The notes: generated by a model from the letters alone, not told the origin. A DNA stretch of 64,000 nucleotides from Candidatus Latescibacterota bacterium (GCA_022821085.1 JAJEEG010000002.1:1-64000), one strand, 5' to 3'. Shown: positions 33,006 to 42,415, numbered from the stretch's first letter. A program made the numbers and translations.

Positions 33006-34892
33006 CTAGAAGATCGCGGAAAAGCCCAGCGTCATCTCCGGGTAAGGACGAGAGATGACATCCAGTTCCTTCCGGTAGGATGCCTGTACGATCACGGCGA
33101 CGTGCCGTTCCCAGTAGTAACGCAGCCCGACCCCGGCGTCGATCATGGTCATGTTCCGGTTCTGCGGCCTGATCTCCAGGCCGGCGCCCCATCCGAAGAA
33201 AGGCGTGAAGGAATCGCCCGGAACGAGCAGATTGTACCGGTAGAAGGCGCCGATCCGGGTGATCCTTTCGGCCTGCTCTTCCTCGGAGGTTTCCAGTACG
33301 GTCTCCTGCGCCGAAGAGGTCCCGAAACCGGCCAGTCTCCGGGCTCGAAGGAGGGAACCGCTATACGGGGATCCGGAAGGCCGCCGGGTATCGTCAAAGG
33401 CTTCCGTATCGTTGGGACGCCGAATGGAAAACACGCCGCCAAACTGGTGGGTCGGTGTAATGAAATAGCCGGCGCTCAGGGAGACCGTACCGGGATCGAA
33501 CAACTCGTTGCCGGTCCGGCCCACGCCCTGCACCTCGATACGTCCCTGCCTGGCCTGGTTCCCTGTCGATAGCGTCCGATCCGGGATGACCGGGGCGGCG
33601 GCATGTCCTAGCACGGCGGGGTTGATCCGTTCGCGCTCCGTGGATTCGGGCATCCCGTCCCGGGGAAGTACAACCGGTTTTTTCATCATGGCGGCCATGG
33701 ACCTGCGCGGTGCGGGCCGGCCGTCTACCATGATCCGGTGATCGACTTTCCGGCCTGGCGGCACGGGTGCGTCCGCGACCCACGCGACCTGCGTCGCCGG
33801 ATTCGAACCTTCGTGATGCTGCGCACCGGGCGCCGGATCTATCCGGAAGGCAACCGCCGGTTCGGCGGGTATGCTCGCCCGTGACGGTTCGGGCGCGTCG
33901 CGGGGCGCCTCCACCGCCGGCCGCAACAGGGGCATGACCGCGATCAGCGAGCAGATACCGGCGGCCAGCAACGGGAAGAAGGCGCGGTCCTTCCGGTTCA
34001 CCGTCGAACCGAGCACGTCCCGGATACGCTGGGCCGCCATGGATGCCGACCGCGCCAGTTCGAGGGCGGCCTGCCAGTGCGTCCGGACCTTGCCCGTGGC
34101 CACCTTCAACAGGGTGGAAGCATAGCGCTCCGGCTGCCTGGAAACACGGACGACATCCGCGTCGCAGGCCCGCTCCGCCTCGATCCCGGCCCGGTACGCG
34201 GCGTACCATACCGCCGGGTGGAAAAAGAAGAAGAACCTGCTGAACTGGACAAGAAAGACGGTAAGGTGGTCCCGCCGGGCATAGTGGGCCAGTTCATGAA
34301 GCAGGACCTGCCTGAGTTCCGCGCTGGAAAGCTCCAGAATGCACCAGGAGGGGATCACGACGACGGGGCGCCCGGCGGCGATCAGGACGGGCACCTCGAA
34401 CTCGTCGGAGACCCGCAAGGCCACTTTGCGCTTCAGGCCCGATTCGGCCAGACACCGGTCGAATAACGCGCTTACCCGGGGGACGGCGACCGGGACGGAC
34501 CGCCGCCTTCTCCGGGACATGGTGATGACCGACGAACCTATGCGGTACAGGCCGAAACCGGCGAAACCCATCCAGACCAGACCGGCGACGGCGTAGACAC
34601 CGGAAACCAGGGCGTTGTAACCGCTCGCGGCGGACACGCCGTGGCTCGCCATCGACGCCCACGGGATCTCGAACGGTCCATGCCAGGGCAGCACGAGGGT
34701 CAGCAGCGGTTTGGCCAGAACCAGCAGCCAGAGGAAGTGTCGTATTCTGGCCGGGCATCCCGGGTTCACGAACAGCAGCACCCAGACCAGGACGCCCAGA
34801 AGCAACGCTTCAAGGCTCGGAAGCCACAACAGGTCCACGACCTCCCGGCCGAACCGCTCGAACAGACCTATGGCGTGACCGGAATCAAGCAT
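33006..34892 (-). CDS. BlaR1-type M56 metallopeptidase fused to a C-terminal outer-membrane-type beta-barrel
   Basis: 628 residues. The first half is a membrane-embedded M56 peptidase: several membrane helices (LEALLLGVLVWVLLF, SGVYAVAGLVWMGF), the zinc motif LLHELAHYARRDH near residue 200, and FHPAVWYA. After a Pro/Ala/Arg-rich linker (about 325-455) the last 165 residues are alternating beta-strands (SLSAGYFITPTHQFGG, FFGWGAGLEIRP, VGLRYYWERHVAVIVQASY) ending in GFSAIF, a porin-like barrel ending in Phe. BlaR1 relatives sense a signal and cleave a BlaI repressor; here the sensor half appears to be a barrel. It overlaps blaI by 8 bases and starts after GGAGG. Confidence 0.85.
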   Translation of the reverse strand: MLDSGHAIGLFERFGREVVDLLWLPSLEALLLGVLVWVLLFVNPGCPARIRHFLWLLVLAKPLLTLVLPWHGPFEIPWASMASHGVSAASGYNALVSGVYAVAGLVWMGFAGFGLYRIGSSVITMSRRRRRSVPVAVPRVSALFDRCLAESGLKRKVALRVSDEFEVPVLIAAGRPVVVIPSWCILELSSAELRQVLLHELAHYARRDHLTVFLVQFSRFFFFFHPAVWYAAYRAGIEAERACDADVVRVSRQPERYASTLLKVATGKVRTHWQAALELARSASMAAQRIRDVLGSTVNRKDRAFFPLLAAGICSLIAVMPLLRPAVEAPRDAPEPSRASIPAEPAVAFRIDPAPGAQHHEGSNPATQVAWVADAPVPPGRKVDHRIMVDGRPAPRRSMAAMMKKPVVLPRDGMPESTERERINPAVLGHAAAPVIPDRTLSTGNQARQGRIEVQGVGRTGNELFDPGTVSLSAGYFITPTHQFGGVFSIRRPNDTEAFDDTRRPSGSPYSGSLLRARRLAGFGTSSAQETVLETSEEEQAERITRIGAFYRYNLLVPGDSFTPFFGWGAGLEIRPQNRNMTMIDAGVGLRYYWERHVAVIVQASYRKELDVISRPYPEMTLGFSAIF

Positions 34893-35325
34893 CCGATGCC
34901 TCCGGCTCCGGCGCGTCCGGCTCCGTCTCCGGCGCGTCCGACGACTCCGAGGCTATCCTGTCCAGCAGTTTGCGCAGGCTCTCGGCTTCTTCCGCGGTCA
35001 ACGCGTCCGATTCGATCAGGTGCAGCACCAGGGACTGCGGCGATCCAGCAAATAGCTTGTCCACGACAGCCCGGACCGTTTCCCGCCGGACGCCCTCGGG
35101 TTTCAGGATGGCGGTGTAGACATAGGCCCGGCCTTCACGGGTATACCGGACGACACCTTTCTGCGTGAGTATGGACAGGACCGTCTGAACCGTGGTGTAC
35201 GCCAGGGGACGCTGGTTTCGAAGCGAATCGACGATCTGGCGCACTGTCGCCCGTCCCAGCCGCCAGACGACGTTCATGATGTCGATTTCCAGGTCAGTCA
35301 AAGACGAAAGCTTCTTTCTCGCCAT
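34885..35325 (-). CDS. BlaI/MecI/CopY-family transcriptional repressor
   Basis: 146 residues from ATG 35325: LTDLEIDIMNVVWRLGRATVRQIVDSL winged-helix start, YTTVQTVLSILTQKGVV recognition helix and a C-terminal dimerisation helix pair ending in a Glu/Pro/Ala tail. BlaI repressors are inactivated by proteolysis through a BlaR1/M56 partner, here the next gene. A near-palindromic AT-rich dyad upstream (35405-35441) is a plausible operator. The longer GTG start at 35349 lacks a ribosome site. Confidence 0.93.
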   Translation of the reverse strand: MARKKLSSLTDLEIDIMNVVWRLGRATVRQIVDSLRNQRPLAYTTVQTVLSILTQKGVVRYTREGRAYVYTAILKPEGVRRETVRAVVDKLFAGSPQSLVLHLIESDALTAEEAESLRKLLDRIASESSDAPETEPDAPEPEASDA

Positions 35326-35404
35326 CCGATCCGTACCCCGGTTTGCCACTCCGATGCCTCGAAGCGTAAGGTGTCCGCACGCTGCGGTTGCGACCGAAGA
35401 TTTC

Positions 35405-35441
35405 GTTAGTTAAATATATGGCCTATTGTATTTTAATTAAC
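35405..35441. promoter_or_regulatory. AT-rich imperfect dyad between blaI and the LpxH-like gene
   Basis: Arms GTTAGTTAAATA (35405-35416) and TATTTTAATTAAC (35429-35441) are near-reverse complements around a 12-base centre, in an otherwise G+C-rich sequence. It sits 80 bases upstream of blaI and 91 upstream of the LpxH-like start, so it may be the operator or promoter for one or both. It does not contain the TACA-N-TGTA core of classical bla operators. Confidence 0.4.
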
Positions 35442-35531
35442 GCGCGCGGGGCGAAATGTCAATCCAAAGTTATCCCTCTGAATCCCCGGGAAACCGGCGT
35501 TTGCCGGCCTGTTTCGGTCATGGAGCCTGAT

Positions 35532-36284
35532 ATGAGTCTTAAACCCGTCTACTTCATTTCCGACGCCCACCTCGGAATCGACGATTACGGGGCGGAAGAA
35601 GAGCGAAGAGACCGGTTGCTGGAATTCTTGCGAAGTCTCAGGGGCCGTACCGGTCATCTGTACATCGTGGGCGATCTGTTCGATTTCTGGTTCGAGTACC
35701 GCACCGTGGTGCCGCGCCAGCACTACACGGTGCTGCACGCGCTGAGCTCGCTGGTCGAAAGCGGCGTCCGGGTCACCTACCTCGCGGGAAACCACGATTT
35801 CTGGCTGGGGACCTTCCTGGACGAGCAGGTCGGGGTGGAAACGGCCGAAGGCCCTCTGACCGTTACCCATCACGGCCGGAAGATCTATATCGCCCATGGT
35901 CACGGACTCATATCCAGGGACCTTGGATACCGCCTGCTATCAAAGATTATGCACAGTCCCTTAAGCATCCGCCTGTTTCAGCTGATTCACCCGGACTGCG
36001 GCTTCAGGATCGGCCGCCTGGCATCGCGGCTCAGCAGGCGCCACGGCACACCTACGGCGTGGGATCCGCGGGAAGCTTACAGGGATCTGGCCTTCTCATT
36101 GCTCGACCAGGGTTACGATGTGGTGGTCTTCGGGCACAACCACTGCCCGACGCTGGAGCATAAGGAGGACAAGTTCTATATCAACCTGGGAGACTGGCTA
36201 CAGCACGACACCTATGGCGTGCTGCGCGACGGAGAGATGACCCTGGAGAAGTACAGGCCGGGGGATAAGCGCGAAACGAAATAA
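35532..36284 (+). CDS. UDP-2,3-diacylglucosamine hydrolase-like metallophosphoesterase (LpxH type)
   Basis: About 250 residues from ATG 35532 (GGAG 6 bases upstream). Calcineurin-like motifs in order: SDAHLG, GDLFDFWFEY, GNHDFW, AHGHG and FGHNHCP, with HPDCGFRIGRLAS and a YINLGDW strand. These are the features of LpxH and its relatives, which cleave UDP-2,3-diacylglucosamine in lipid A synthesis on the inner membrane. Other LpxH-like enzymes act on other nucleotide-linked lipids, so the gene symbol is not certain. Confidence 0.88.
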   Translation: MSLKPVYFISDAHLGIDDYGAEEERRDRLLEFLRSLRGRTGHLYIVGDLFDFWFEYRTVVPRQHYTVLHALSSLVESGVRVTYLAGNHDFWLGTFLDEQVGVETAEGPLTVTHHGRKIYIAHGHGLISRDLGYRLLSKIMHSPLSIRLFQLIHPDCGFRIGRLASRLSRRHGTPTAWDPREAYRDLAFSLLDQGYDVVVFGHNHCPTLEHKEDKFYINLGDWLQHDTYGVLRDGEMTLEKYRPGDKRETK

Positions 36285-36597
36285 GTACAACATCCTGCAA
36301 AGACAAAGCCCCGGCACGTTCCAGCACCGGGGCTTGTGAATGTCAGGCCGCTCGCCCTTTTCAGTGGCCGTGGCTCCTACTCAGGGCGAACGGGAAGGTG
36401 TTCCAGGATGCCTGATACAAATGCATGAGGCTTCCGCGAAGGCTGATCCTCCGGAGAGGATCCTGACCCCATTTTTGGATAATCCCAGGCGACACCCCAG
36501 AACTTGTTGCGGTACTTCCAGGACTCTGTCTGCACCCTGGCTACGGGCCCGGATTATCCCGAACCTTGTGAACGGTTATGCGACCTGTAACGACGGT
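36285..36597. other. Gap without a gene
   Basis: Holds the hairpin at 36306-36335 and a second perfect 7-bp hairpin (GATCCTC-CGGA-GAGGATC, 36445-36462). Frames in this stretch show no coding character. Confidence 0.6.
36306..36335. terminator. Terminator-like hairpin after the LpxH-like gene
   Basis: AAGCCCCGG (36306-36314) pairs perfectly with CCGGGGCTT (36327-36335), 22 bases after the stop codon. The plus-strand tail is not T-rich; the minus-strand tail (TGTCTTTG) is slightly so. It may serve both directions. Confidence 0.55.
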
Positions 36598-37950
36598 TCA
36601 AGGCGCGTTGATGAAGATCGGAGCAAGAGGCAAGTCCTCAGCCCCGGGTATCGAAACCACCAGATACGCCGTACCATGACCTACAATCCAGTCCTCAGCG
36701 GTGTCGATGGTAATTGTACCTAAAGCACCGCTGATAGCTGCCGGCGTAGAATTGGCAGGAATGGCGATCACGTCCGGATTCTGGCTTCGAACGGTCGCCG
36801 TCAAGGTATCGTCATTGTTAGAAGTCTTGCCGTCGGGACCGACTTCCAATACCTGGATACGCAGCACGATGTTCGCGGCAGGCGTCACCGATCTGGCCAC
36901 GGTTTCATTTACGTCAGTAGTGGCGGGATCGTCTTCGACTGCAGGCTGAAGGACCCGGGTACGGTCGGCCGTACTGGACGGGTATGGATTCATCACGTAC
37001 CTGATGACCCCAGTACCGCCTGCGACGGTAATCGTGATCTTGGCCTTGGACGTAACCCCCTGGCCCTGGGCCGTGATTTCGGCTTTTCCTCGACCTTCCG
37101 CCGTGATCGTGTTACCGTCCACGCTGACTATGTCGGTATCGGAACTTACCCAGTCAATCAGCGCTTCGGCGCCGTCGATTACGTCGCCGTCTTCTTCCTC
37201 ATTGTAGGCGACGGGTGTCATCAGATCGATCGAACCACCTACCGGCAGCACATAAGAGGTCGCCTGGCCCGAGGCAAACTCGATCCGCTGGATCAGGTCG
37301 AGCACTTTAATGGTCAGGTCTATTGCCACACCTCTTCCCACAGCGGTAACCGTTACCGTCGCCTTGCCGGTCGGAGACGAGGCGTCGATTGTGCCCCCGT
37401 CGACCGTAACAGCGTCGGAATCGGAAGCCCAGTCGAACGTGATGGGCAGCGCCATACCGCTCTGGCTGGCGGCCTTTGCGGCGATCATGGTCATATCGCC
37501 CACGGCCATAATCAGATTCAGGGCGTTTTCCGTACCTTCCCTGAGTTCGAAGTCAGGCGCGTCGAACACGGCGATCTTCTTGTCGTTGCCATCCTGCATC
37601 AACTTGATGTGATGAATGTCGGACAGCACGCCGCTACCGATGACCTGATCCGCGTCGATGCCCTCGCCCTGGGGTCCCTGGGGACCTTGTGGACCGGCGG
37701 GACCTTCAGGGCCGGCGGGACCTACGGGGCCTTGCGGACCGGCGGGACCCTGATCACCCTGGTCGCCCTGGGGGCCTTGCGGACCTTCGGGGCCTTGCGG
37801 ACCAACCGGACCTTGAGGACCGGTAGAGCCGGCTACGCCCTGCGGACCGGCTGCGCCTTGAGGACCGGTAGGGCCGGCGGGGCCTGTCTTGCCTTCGCAT
37901 CCCATCATGGATAGCGCGAACGCAATCACAATTACTATGAGGTAATGCAT
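36598..37950 (-). CDS. Collagen-like triple-helix lipoprotein with Ig-like (BIG) domains
   Basis: 450 residues. Signal sequence ending in lipobox MMGC, then about 25 Gly-X-Y triplets ([10 protein letters not shown]-type) forming a collagen-like rod at residues 22-96, followed by at least two BIG2-like domains ([20 protein letters not shown] and [18 protein letters not shown], both with the 'change over constant' pattern) and a C-terminal beta-domain. GGGAG lies 7 bases before ATG 37950. Bacterial collagen-like lipoproteins form surface stalks or adhesive fibres; that role is inferred. The triplet region is G/C-rich and repetitive, whereas the sequence upstream is very AT-rich. Confidence 0.93.
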   Translation of the reverse strand: MHYLIVIVIAFALSMMGCEGKTGPAGPTGPQGAAGPQGVAGSTGPQGPVGPQGPEGPQGPQGDQGDQGPAGPQGPVGPAGPEGPAGPQGPQGPQGEGIDADQVIGSGVLSDIHHIKLMQDGNDKKIAVFDAPDFELREGTENALNLIMAVGDMTMIAAKAASQSGMALPITFDWASDSDAVTVDGGTIDASSPTGKATVTVTAVGRGVAIDLTIKVLDLIQRIEFASGQATSYVLPVGGSIDLMTPVAYNEEEDGDVIDGAEALIDWVSSDTDIVSVDGNTITAEGRGKAEITAQGQGVTSKAKITITVAGGTGVIRYVMNPYPSSTADRTRVLQPAVEDDPATTDVNETVARSVTPAANIVLRIQVLEVGPDGKTSNNDDTLTATVRSQNPDVIAIPANSTPAAISGALGTITIDTAEDWIVGHGTAYLVVSIPGAEDLPLAPIFINAP

Positions 37951-38471
37951 TGTCGTCTCCCGTTTATCGAATGTTACGCTTTGCTGTAAAATGGATGATG
38001 CTTAACGGCACCGTTCTATATGTCCTCCTTTCCCGTCCAGTGCATTGCGCGTATTGGACAGTGTGTTAACTGTCGCAGATAGTGCGGAATTCTGTGTCGC
38101 CCGACGTGAATCACCCTTGAAGCGGGCAGATATCATTAAATCAATCGAATCATATATAACTACTAATTAGCTTAATTTATACTTCGATAAATCATAGTCA
38201 ACACTTTTTTGTGTTTTTGTAATCGGATAAGCCGTTCCAGGCCGGAATTACGGGGCGATTGACCCTGGAACGCGTTGCAGACGGGCCACCGAATTGAAGA
38301 CGTCAGGAACCTTCCAGAAGGACCCGCGCAGGCACATCCGCACACAATACGTTTTATTTAATTTTATTTATGGTAGTATGTGTTTCGTGGTCGCCGTGCG
38401 TCCCTTCCGATACGCGTCATGGCACGGCAACGGGCGGTGAAGGGCAGGCGGACGCTGGAGAGGGCGTTTGG
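37951..38471. other. 521-base AT-rich intergenic region
   Basis: No gene seen. From about 38120 to 38240 it is strikingly AT-rich, with poly-A/T runs. A TTGACT on the minus strand (38200-38195) has a TATAAA 14 bases further, shorter spacing than a standard promoter, so I only note it as a possible promoter of the collagen-like gene. Near 38350-38370 lies an ATTTAATTTTATTT stretch. Confidence 0.5.
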
Positions 38472-39485
38472 CTATGGCCTGGGTACTGTCCCGATTCCCG
38501 GTCCCTCGGGCAGGACCATGCGGCCCTGCCGAACAGTTGCTCCGCTGAAAGGGTCGTTGGAAATCAGCAGGTTGCCGTCCAGGTCGGCGTAGTCGGCCAA
38601 TGGAGAGAGGTGGGCCGCGGCGGTGATGGCAACGGAGGTTTCGATCATGCAGCCGATCATGACGCGCATCCCGTGGGCCCGGGCAGTGTGGATGAGGCGG
38701 AGCGCTTCGCGGATCCCGCCGCACTTCATCAGTTTTATGTTGATGCCGTCCACCAGGCCGGCCAAGGCGGGCACGTCCGGGGAGATCAGCACGCTTTCGT
38801 CGGCGAAAACCGGCATGGACGCCGCCTCCCGCACCCTGCGCCAGTCCGCGGGCGAACCGGGGGGCAGGGGCTGCTCCACGAGTTCCACGCCGAACTCGGA
38901 CAGGCGGCCGACCATTTCCACGGCCTGGTCCGCCGTCCACCCCGCGTTGGCGTCGATCCGGATGCGCGCATCCGATTCATCCCGGATCGCGCGCATGATT
39001 TCGAGGTCCTTTTCCGAACCGAGCTTGACCTTCAACGCCGGGTACCCGGCGGCCTCCCGCACCTTGCGGCGGACGGCTGCCGGATCGTCGATACCGATGG
39101 TGAATGAAGTGACGGGCGTTTTCGCGGGATCGAGACCGAGCCATCGGTAGAGCGGTACGCCGAGCCGCTGGGCGGCCAGGTCGTGCAGCGCGATATCCAC
39201 GGCCGCTCGGGCCGAGTGATCGTCCGGAAGCGCGGACGCGAGACGATCGGTCGTTTCCTCGAGTTCGAAGGGATCACCGCGAAGGAGCGGCGGCACTTTC
39301 TCCAGCGCCCGGACGACCGAACCGGCGTCTTCCCCGTAGTAGCGGGAAGGTGCGGCTTCGCCCATGCCGGTCAACTCGCCGTCGGAGATGCGCACGAGCA
39401 CGTTGTGCTTGTGATCGCTGACCTCTCGGGCGATGCGGAAGGGATGGATGAGGTCCAGGCGGACCGTCTCGACGCTTAGCCGCAT
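38472..39485 (-). CDS. Dipeptide epimerase (enolase superfamily, L-Ala-D/L-Glu epimerase type)
   Basis: 337 residues. Enolase-superfamily active site for the dipeptide-epimerase branch: base ALKVKLG (Lys-x-Lys), metal ligands in RIDANAGW, VEQPLPP and FADES, and the second base GINIKLMKCGG. These enzymes epimerise cell-wall-derived dipeptides such as L-Ala-D-Glu during murein recycling. The final DxxG-type motif DGNLLISNDP fits the family. Last gene of an operon (methyltransferase, CCA enzyme, S2P, epimerase), 11 bases after the protease gene. Confidence 0.93.
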   Translation of the reverse strand: MRLSVETVRLDLIHPFRIAREVSDHKHNVLVRISDGELTGMGEAAPSRYYGEDAGSVVRALEKVPPLLRGDPFELEETTDRLASALPDDHSARAAVDIALHDLAAQRLGVPLYRWLGLDPAKTPVTSFTIGIDDPAAVRRKVREAAGYPALKVKLGSEKDLEIMRAIRDESDARIRIDANAGWTADQAVEMVGRLSEFGVELVEQPLPPGSPADWRRVREAASMPVFADESVLISPDVPALAGLVDGINIKLMKCGGIREALRLIHTARAHGMRVMIGCMIETSVAITAAAHLSPLADYADLDGNLLISNDPFSGATVRQGRMVLPEGPGIGTVPRP

Positions 39486-39496
39486 GAAGACCCCGC

Positions 39497-40144
39497 TTAG
39501 AAGCTGCCGAAGATCTCGCTCATCAGGCGCAGGCTGATCTGGGCAGGCACGGCGATCCAGGTCCGGATGATGCCCAGCCGGAGCATCTGGTCCGCGATGA
39601 TCAGGCCGATAAGCAGCATGGGACCGTACATCTCCAGCTGTCCGTACCGCTGCGCCTGCGCCGGGGGCAGCAGCCCTTTAAGGACCCGCGACCCGTCCAA
39701 CGGGGGGATCGGCAGCATGTTGAAGAAGGCCAGCGCCAGGTTGATGATGATCCCGTACCGGATCATCTGGCGCAGCGTGTCGGTCAGGGCGCCGCCCGAG
39801 GGCATGTGGGTGAAGACGCCCACCAGGATGAAAGCCAGGATGATATTGGACACCGGCCCGGACAGGGCGATCCAGAGCATGTCCTTCCGTGGATTGCGCA
39901 GGTAGCGGGGATCCACCGGCACGGGTTTCGCCCAGCCGATGCCGAATCCGCTCATGACGGTGATGATCAGCATGATGGTCCCGGCCGGGTCGAGATGCAC
40001 CAGGGGGTTAAGCGAAAGCCGCCCCATGCTGCGCGCCGTAGGGTCGCCCAGTTTCCACGCCGCCCAGGCATGGGCGTATTCGTGAAAGGTCAGGGCGAAG
40101 AGGATCGCCGGCATGGCGACGAACAGGATCGTAAAGTCGGGCAT
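39497..40144 (-). CDS. Site-2 protease family (M50) intramembrane metalloprotease
   Basis: 215 residues from ATG 40144 (AGGAG 6 bases upstream). Short M50/S2P core: ALTFHEYAHAW with the zinc HExxH, NPLVHLDPAGT and NMLPIPPLDGSRVL with the third zinc ligand, with five to six membrane helices. There is no PDZ domain, so it belongs to the short Rv2869c/YwhC-like subset rather than RseP. Substrate unknown. Confidence 0.93.
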   Translation of the reverse strand: MPDFTILFVAMPAILFALTFHEYAHAWAAWKLGDPTARSMGRLSLNPLVHLDPAGTIMLIITVMSGFGIGWAKPVPVDPRYLRNPRKDMLWIALSGPVSNIILAFILVGVFTHMPSGGALTDTLRQMIRYGIIINLALAFFNMLPIPPLDGSRVLKGLLPPAQAQRYGQLEMYGPMLLIGLIIADQMLRLGIIRTWIAVPAQISLRLMSEIFGSF

Positions 40145-40175
40145 GGATACTCCTTTGCTATGACAGCGGATCCAT

Positions 40176-41450
40176 TCAGGACTCGGGCTGGTGAAGGCGC
40201 GACCAGAGATCCCGCGCGGCGCGGCGTTCCTCATCCACGGTCCCGATTTCGCCGTTTATCTTCATCGAGAGCACGTCGTCCAGGATCCGTCCGTAAGCCG
40301 GGCCCTCCGCGATGCCCAGGTCCTTGAGCGTGCCTCCGTCGATGGACAGGCGCATGTGCCGGTGCTGGCGGTAATAGGTTTCGCAACGCTTCCGCATGCC
40401 TTCGTCCGGGTGGGTCAGGGTGACGAACAGCATGGTGTCCTCCGAGATCGTACGCACGGCGCGGAAGAAGTCCGCCGGCGTGTCGATCTCCCCCGACTCG
40501 ACGGCCTGCTCGACGCCGGACCACCGGGACATGTCCTCGACGGCCTTCCTGAGACGCCGGTTGGGCTTCAGCCGGTCCACGACGCCCTGCAGCGTCTCCG
40601 CCCGGTGCGGGCCGAACAGCGCCACCAGGTACAGGATCCACCAGCCGTCGCGGGCCGAGGACGCCGGGCCGCCGGACGGGCTGATCTCCCGGACCAGGGT
40701 TTTCAGACCCTCGTCGGATCCAAGGGCGGGGTGGATGGCCCGAAGAACCTCGAGTCCCTCCAGCCGGTTGAAGACCAGCCAGGGATCCGGTTCGAAGCAG
40801 ACCAGTTTCAACTGCTCGAGTAACCGGGGTCCCGACAGGTTCCCGATCATGCCCCTGGCGACCGCTTCCCGGAACCGTCGTTCCGTCCCGCGCTCGAGCC
40901 GGAACCGTAGGCGCTGTTCGAAACGGACGGCCCGGAAGAGACGGGTCGGATCGTCGATGAAGCTCCGGTCGTGGAGTATGCGGACCCGCTTCGTCCGCAG
41001 GTCGGCACGGCCCTCGAACGGATCGACCAGTTCGCCTGAGCTTCGCCCGTTGAGCGAGACTGCCATGGCATTGATCGTGAAATCCCGCCGGGCCAGGTCC
41101 ACGTCCATCGACGCGGACGCCACCCTGGGCAGCGCGCCCGGGTGCTCGTAGGTCTCGCTGCGGGCCGTGGCCACGTCCAGGCTGTGGCCTTCGGGCATTT
41201 CCACGGTGGCCGTCAGGAACCGGGGATTGGGTGCGCAACGGCCGCCGGACGCCCGGGCCAGCCGGTCGGCGAACCTCATGCCGTCTCCTTCCACCGCCAG
41301 GTCGATGTCCGTCCTGGCACGTCCCAGCAGCATGTCCCGCACGGTCCCGCCGACCAGGTACAGCGCCAGTCCCGATTCGTCGGCCAGGCGGGCGGCCCGG
41401 CGCAGTTGCTCGCGGATCCCATCCGGCAGTTGGTCGATGGCTTCGTTCAT
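40176..41450 (-). CDS. cca: CCA tRNA nucleotidyltransferase / poly(A) polymerase family
   Basis: 424 residues. Class II nucleotidyltransferase head: LYLVGGTVRDMLLGR, then TDIDLAVEG with the catalytic Asp-x-Asp, RRDFTINAMA and the neck motif DPTRLFRAVRFEQRL. The C-terminal half is divergent, and I see no HD motif. The protein adds CCA to tRNA 3' ends, or may be an A-adding or poly(A) enzyme, which cannot be told apart by eye. It starts at ATG 41450 with a weak ribosome site. Confidence 0.88.
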   Translation of the reverse strand: MNEAIDQLPDGIREQLRRAARLADESGLALYLVGGTVRDMLLGRARTDIDLAVEGDGMRFADRLARASGGRCAPNPRFLTATVEMPEGHSLDVATARSETYEHPGALPRVASASMDVDLARRDFTINAMAVSLNGRSSGELVDPFEGRADLRTKRVRILHDRSFIDDPTRLFRAVRFEQRLRFRLERGTERRFREAVARGMIGNLSGPRLLEQLKLVCFEPDPWLVFNRLEGLEVLRAIHPALGSDEGLKTLVREISPSGGPASSARDGWWILYLVALFGPHRAETLQGVVDRLKPNRRLRKAVEDMSRWSGVEQAVESGEIDTPADFFRAVRTISEDTMLFVTLTHPDEGMRKRCETYYRQHRHMRLSIDGGTLKDLGIAEGPAYGRILDDVLSMKINGEIGTVDEERRAARDLWSRLHQPES

Positions 41451-41462
41451 GTCCTTTCCGAT

Positions 41463-41537
41463 CAGGGCGGCAAGCTCAGGGCAGCGGGTTCAGGGCGGCC
41501 AACTCGGCGCAGCGGACTCAGGGCAGCAGGGTCAGGC
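41463..41537. repeat. Degenerate CAGGGC-type repeats between cca and the methyltransferase
   Basis: The short gap and the 3' end of the methyltransferase gene are made of variants of a (TC)AGGGCRGC-like unit of about 10-24 bases. Confidence 0.6.
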
Positions 41538-42215
41538 TTCCTTTAGAAACCGGTGGACGATGACGCGGTTGTCCTTGCTTTCGAATTTAACCTTACGGGG
41601 CTGCGCGCTGTGGCGGTATCCCCGGGCGATCATGGATTCGACGAAGGGGGCGGCCGCCCGGCGGTCTGGATCGCTCGCGAGGAACATGCCGCCCGGTTCC
41701 AGCGTATCGTGGAGCAGGCGCCGGATCGGGTCGTGATTCGGCCTTTCGTACAGGATGTCCGAGCCGATTACAATGGTAAACTTGCGATCGAGATCCGGGT
41801 TTCTCCAGTCCAGGAAACGGAAGGATACGCGCCCATCCAGGGCGTTCAGCCGGGCATTGTACCGGGCGAAGGCCAGGGCGTCTTCTTCGTAATCGCACGC
41901 GGTGACCGCCAGTCCGGCCGCGGCCGCGGCGATACCGGCCAGGCCGATGCCGCAGCCCAGTTCCAGGATCCGGGAACCGGCAGGCGCGGGATACTCGAAC
42001 AGGTGACGTCCGAGACCGATCGCCGCCGGCCAGATCTCCGCCCAGTAGGGCAGGCGTTCATCCTCATCGTAGAATTCCGGGTCGATTTCGTCGATGAGCA
42101 CATCGGGATCGCGTACCGCCAGCATGTCCAGGTTCACCCAATTGCCTATGGCTATGGACTTGAAACAGACGTCGTAACGGCGGGCCAGCTCGGCGGGTAC
42201 GGCGAACGGTGGCAT
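41532..42215 (-). CDS. Methyltransf_16-like lysine/protein methyltransferase
   Basis: 227 residues. The DERLPYWAEIWPAAIGL motif and SAM-binding RILELGCGIGLAGIAAA, then TACDYEEDAL and VIGSDILYE (the DxxY-like motif IV) place it with the lysine methyltransferase family that includes ETFB-lysine and METTL21-type enzymes. Its target is unknown. First gene of the operon; divergent from ferredoxin. Confidence 0.9.
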   Translation of the reverse strand: MPPFAVPAELARRYDVCFKSIAIGNWVNLDMLAVRDPDVLIDEIDPEFYDEDERLPYWAEIWPAAIGLGRHLFEYPAPAGSRILELGCGIGLAGIAAAAAGLAVTACDYEEDALAFARYNARLNALDGRVSFRFLDWRNPDLDRKFTIVIGSDILYERPNHDPIRRLLHDTLEPGGMFLASDPDRRAAAPFVESMIARGYRHSAQPRKVKFESKDNRVIVHRFLKEA

Positions 42216-42264
42216 GGCCTTTGAACTTAAGGGAGAACCGGTCCGCGGTCAAACGAATTCAGGC

Positions 42265-42293
42265 TTGACAGGCCGAGGCGCGCCGACTATTAT
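42265..42293 (+). promoter_or_regulatory. Strong sigma70-type promoter of the ferredoxin gene
   Basis: TTGACA (42265-42270), 17-base spacer, TATTAT (42288-42293): perfect -35, 5 of 6 at -10. Predicted start near 42300, leader about 115 bases. Confidence 0.8.
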
Positions 42294-42415
42294 ATTACGG
42301 TATTTTGGCGGCGGAACCGTTGCCCGGTTTGATTGTTTCTTACCGGCGGTACCGGGTTCGACGCATCCTCAAAGCCGGTTTGTTTCAAGAAAGCGTGATT
42401 AGCGAGGAGACTCGG

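Noticed and set aside
36340-36723. 127-codon plus-strand frame across the intergenic region and the end of the collagen-like gene
   Set aside because: No ribosome site, no recognisable fold, and it runs into the antisense strand of the lipoprotein gene.
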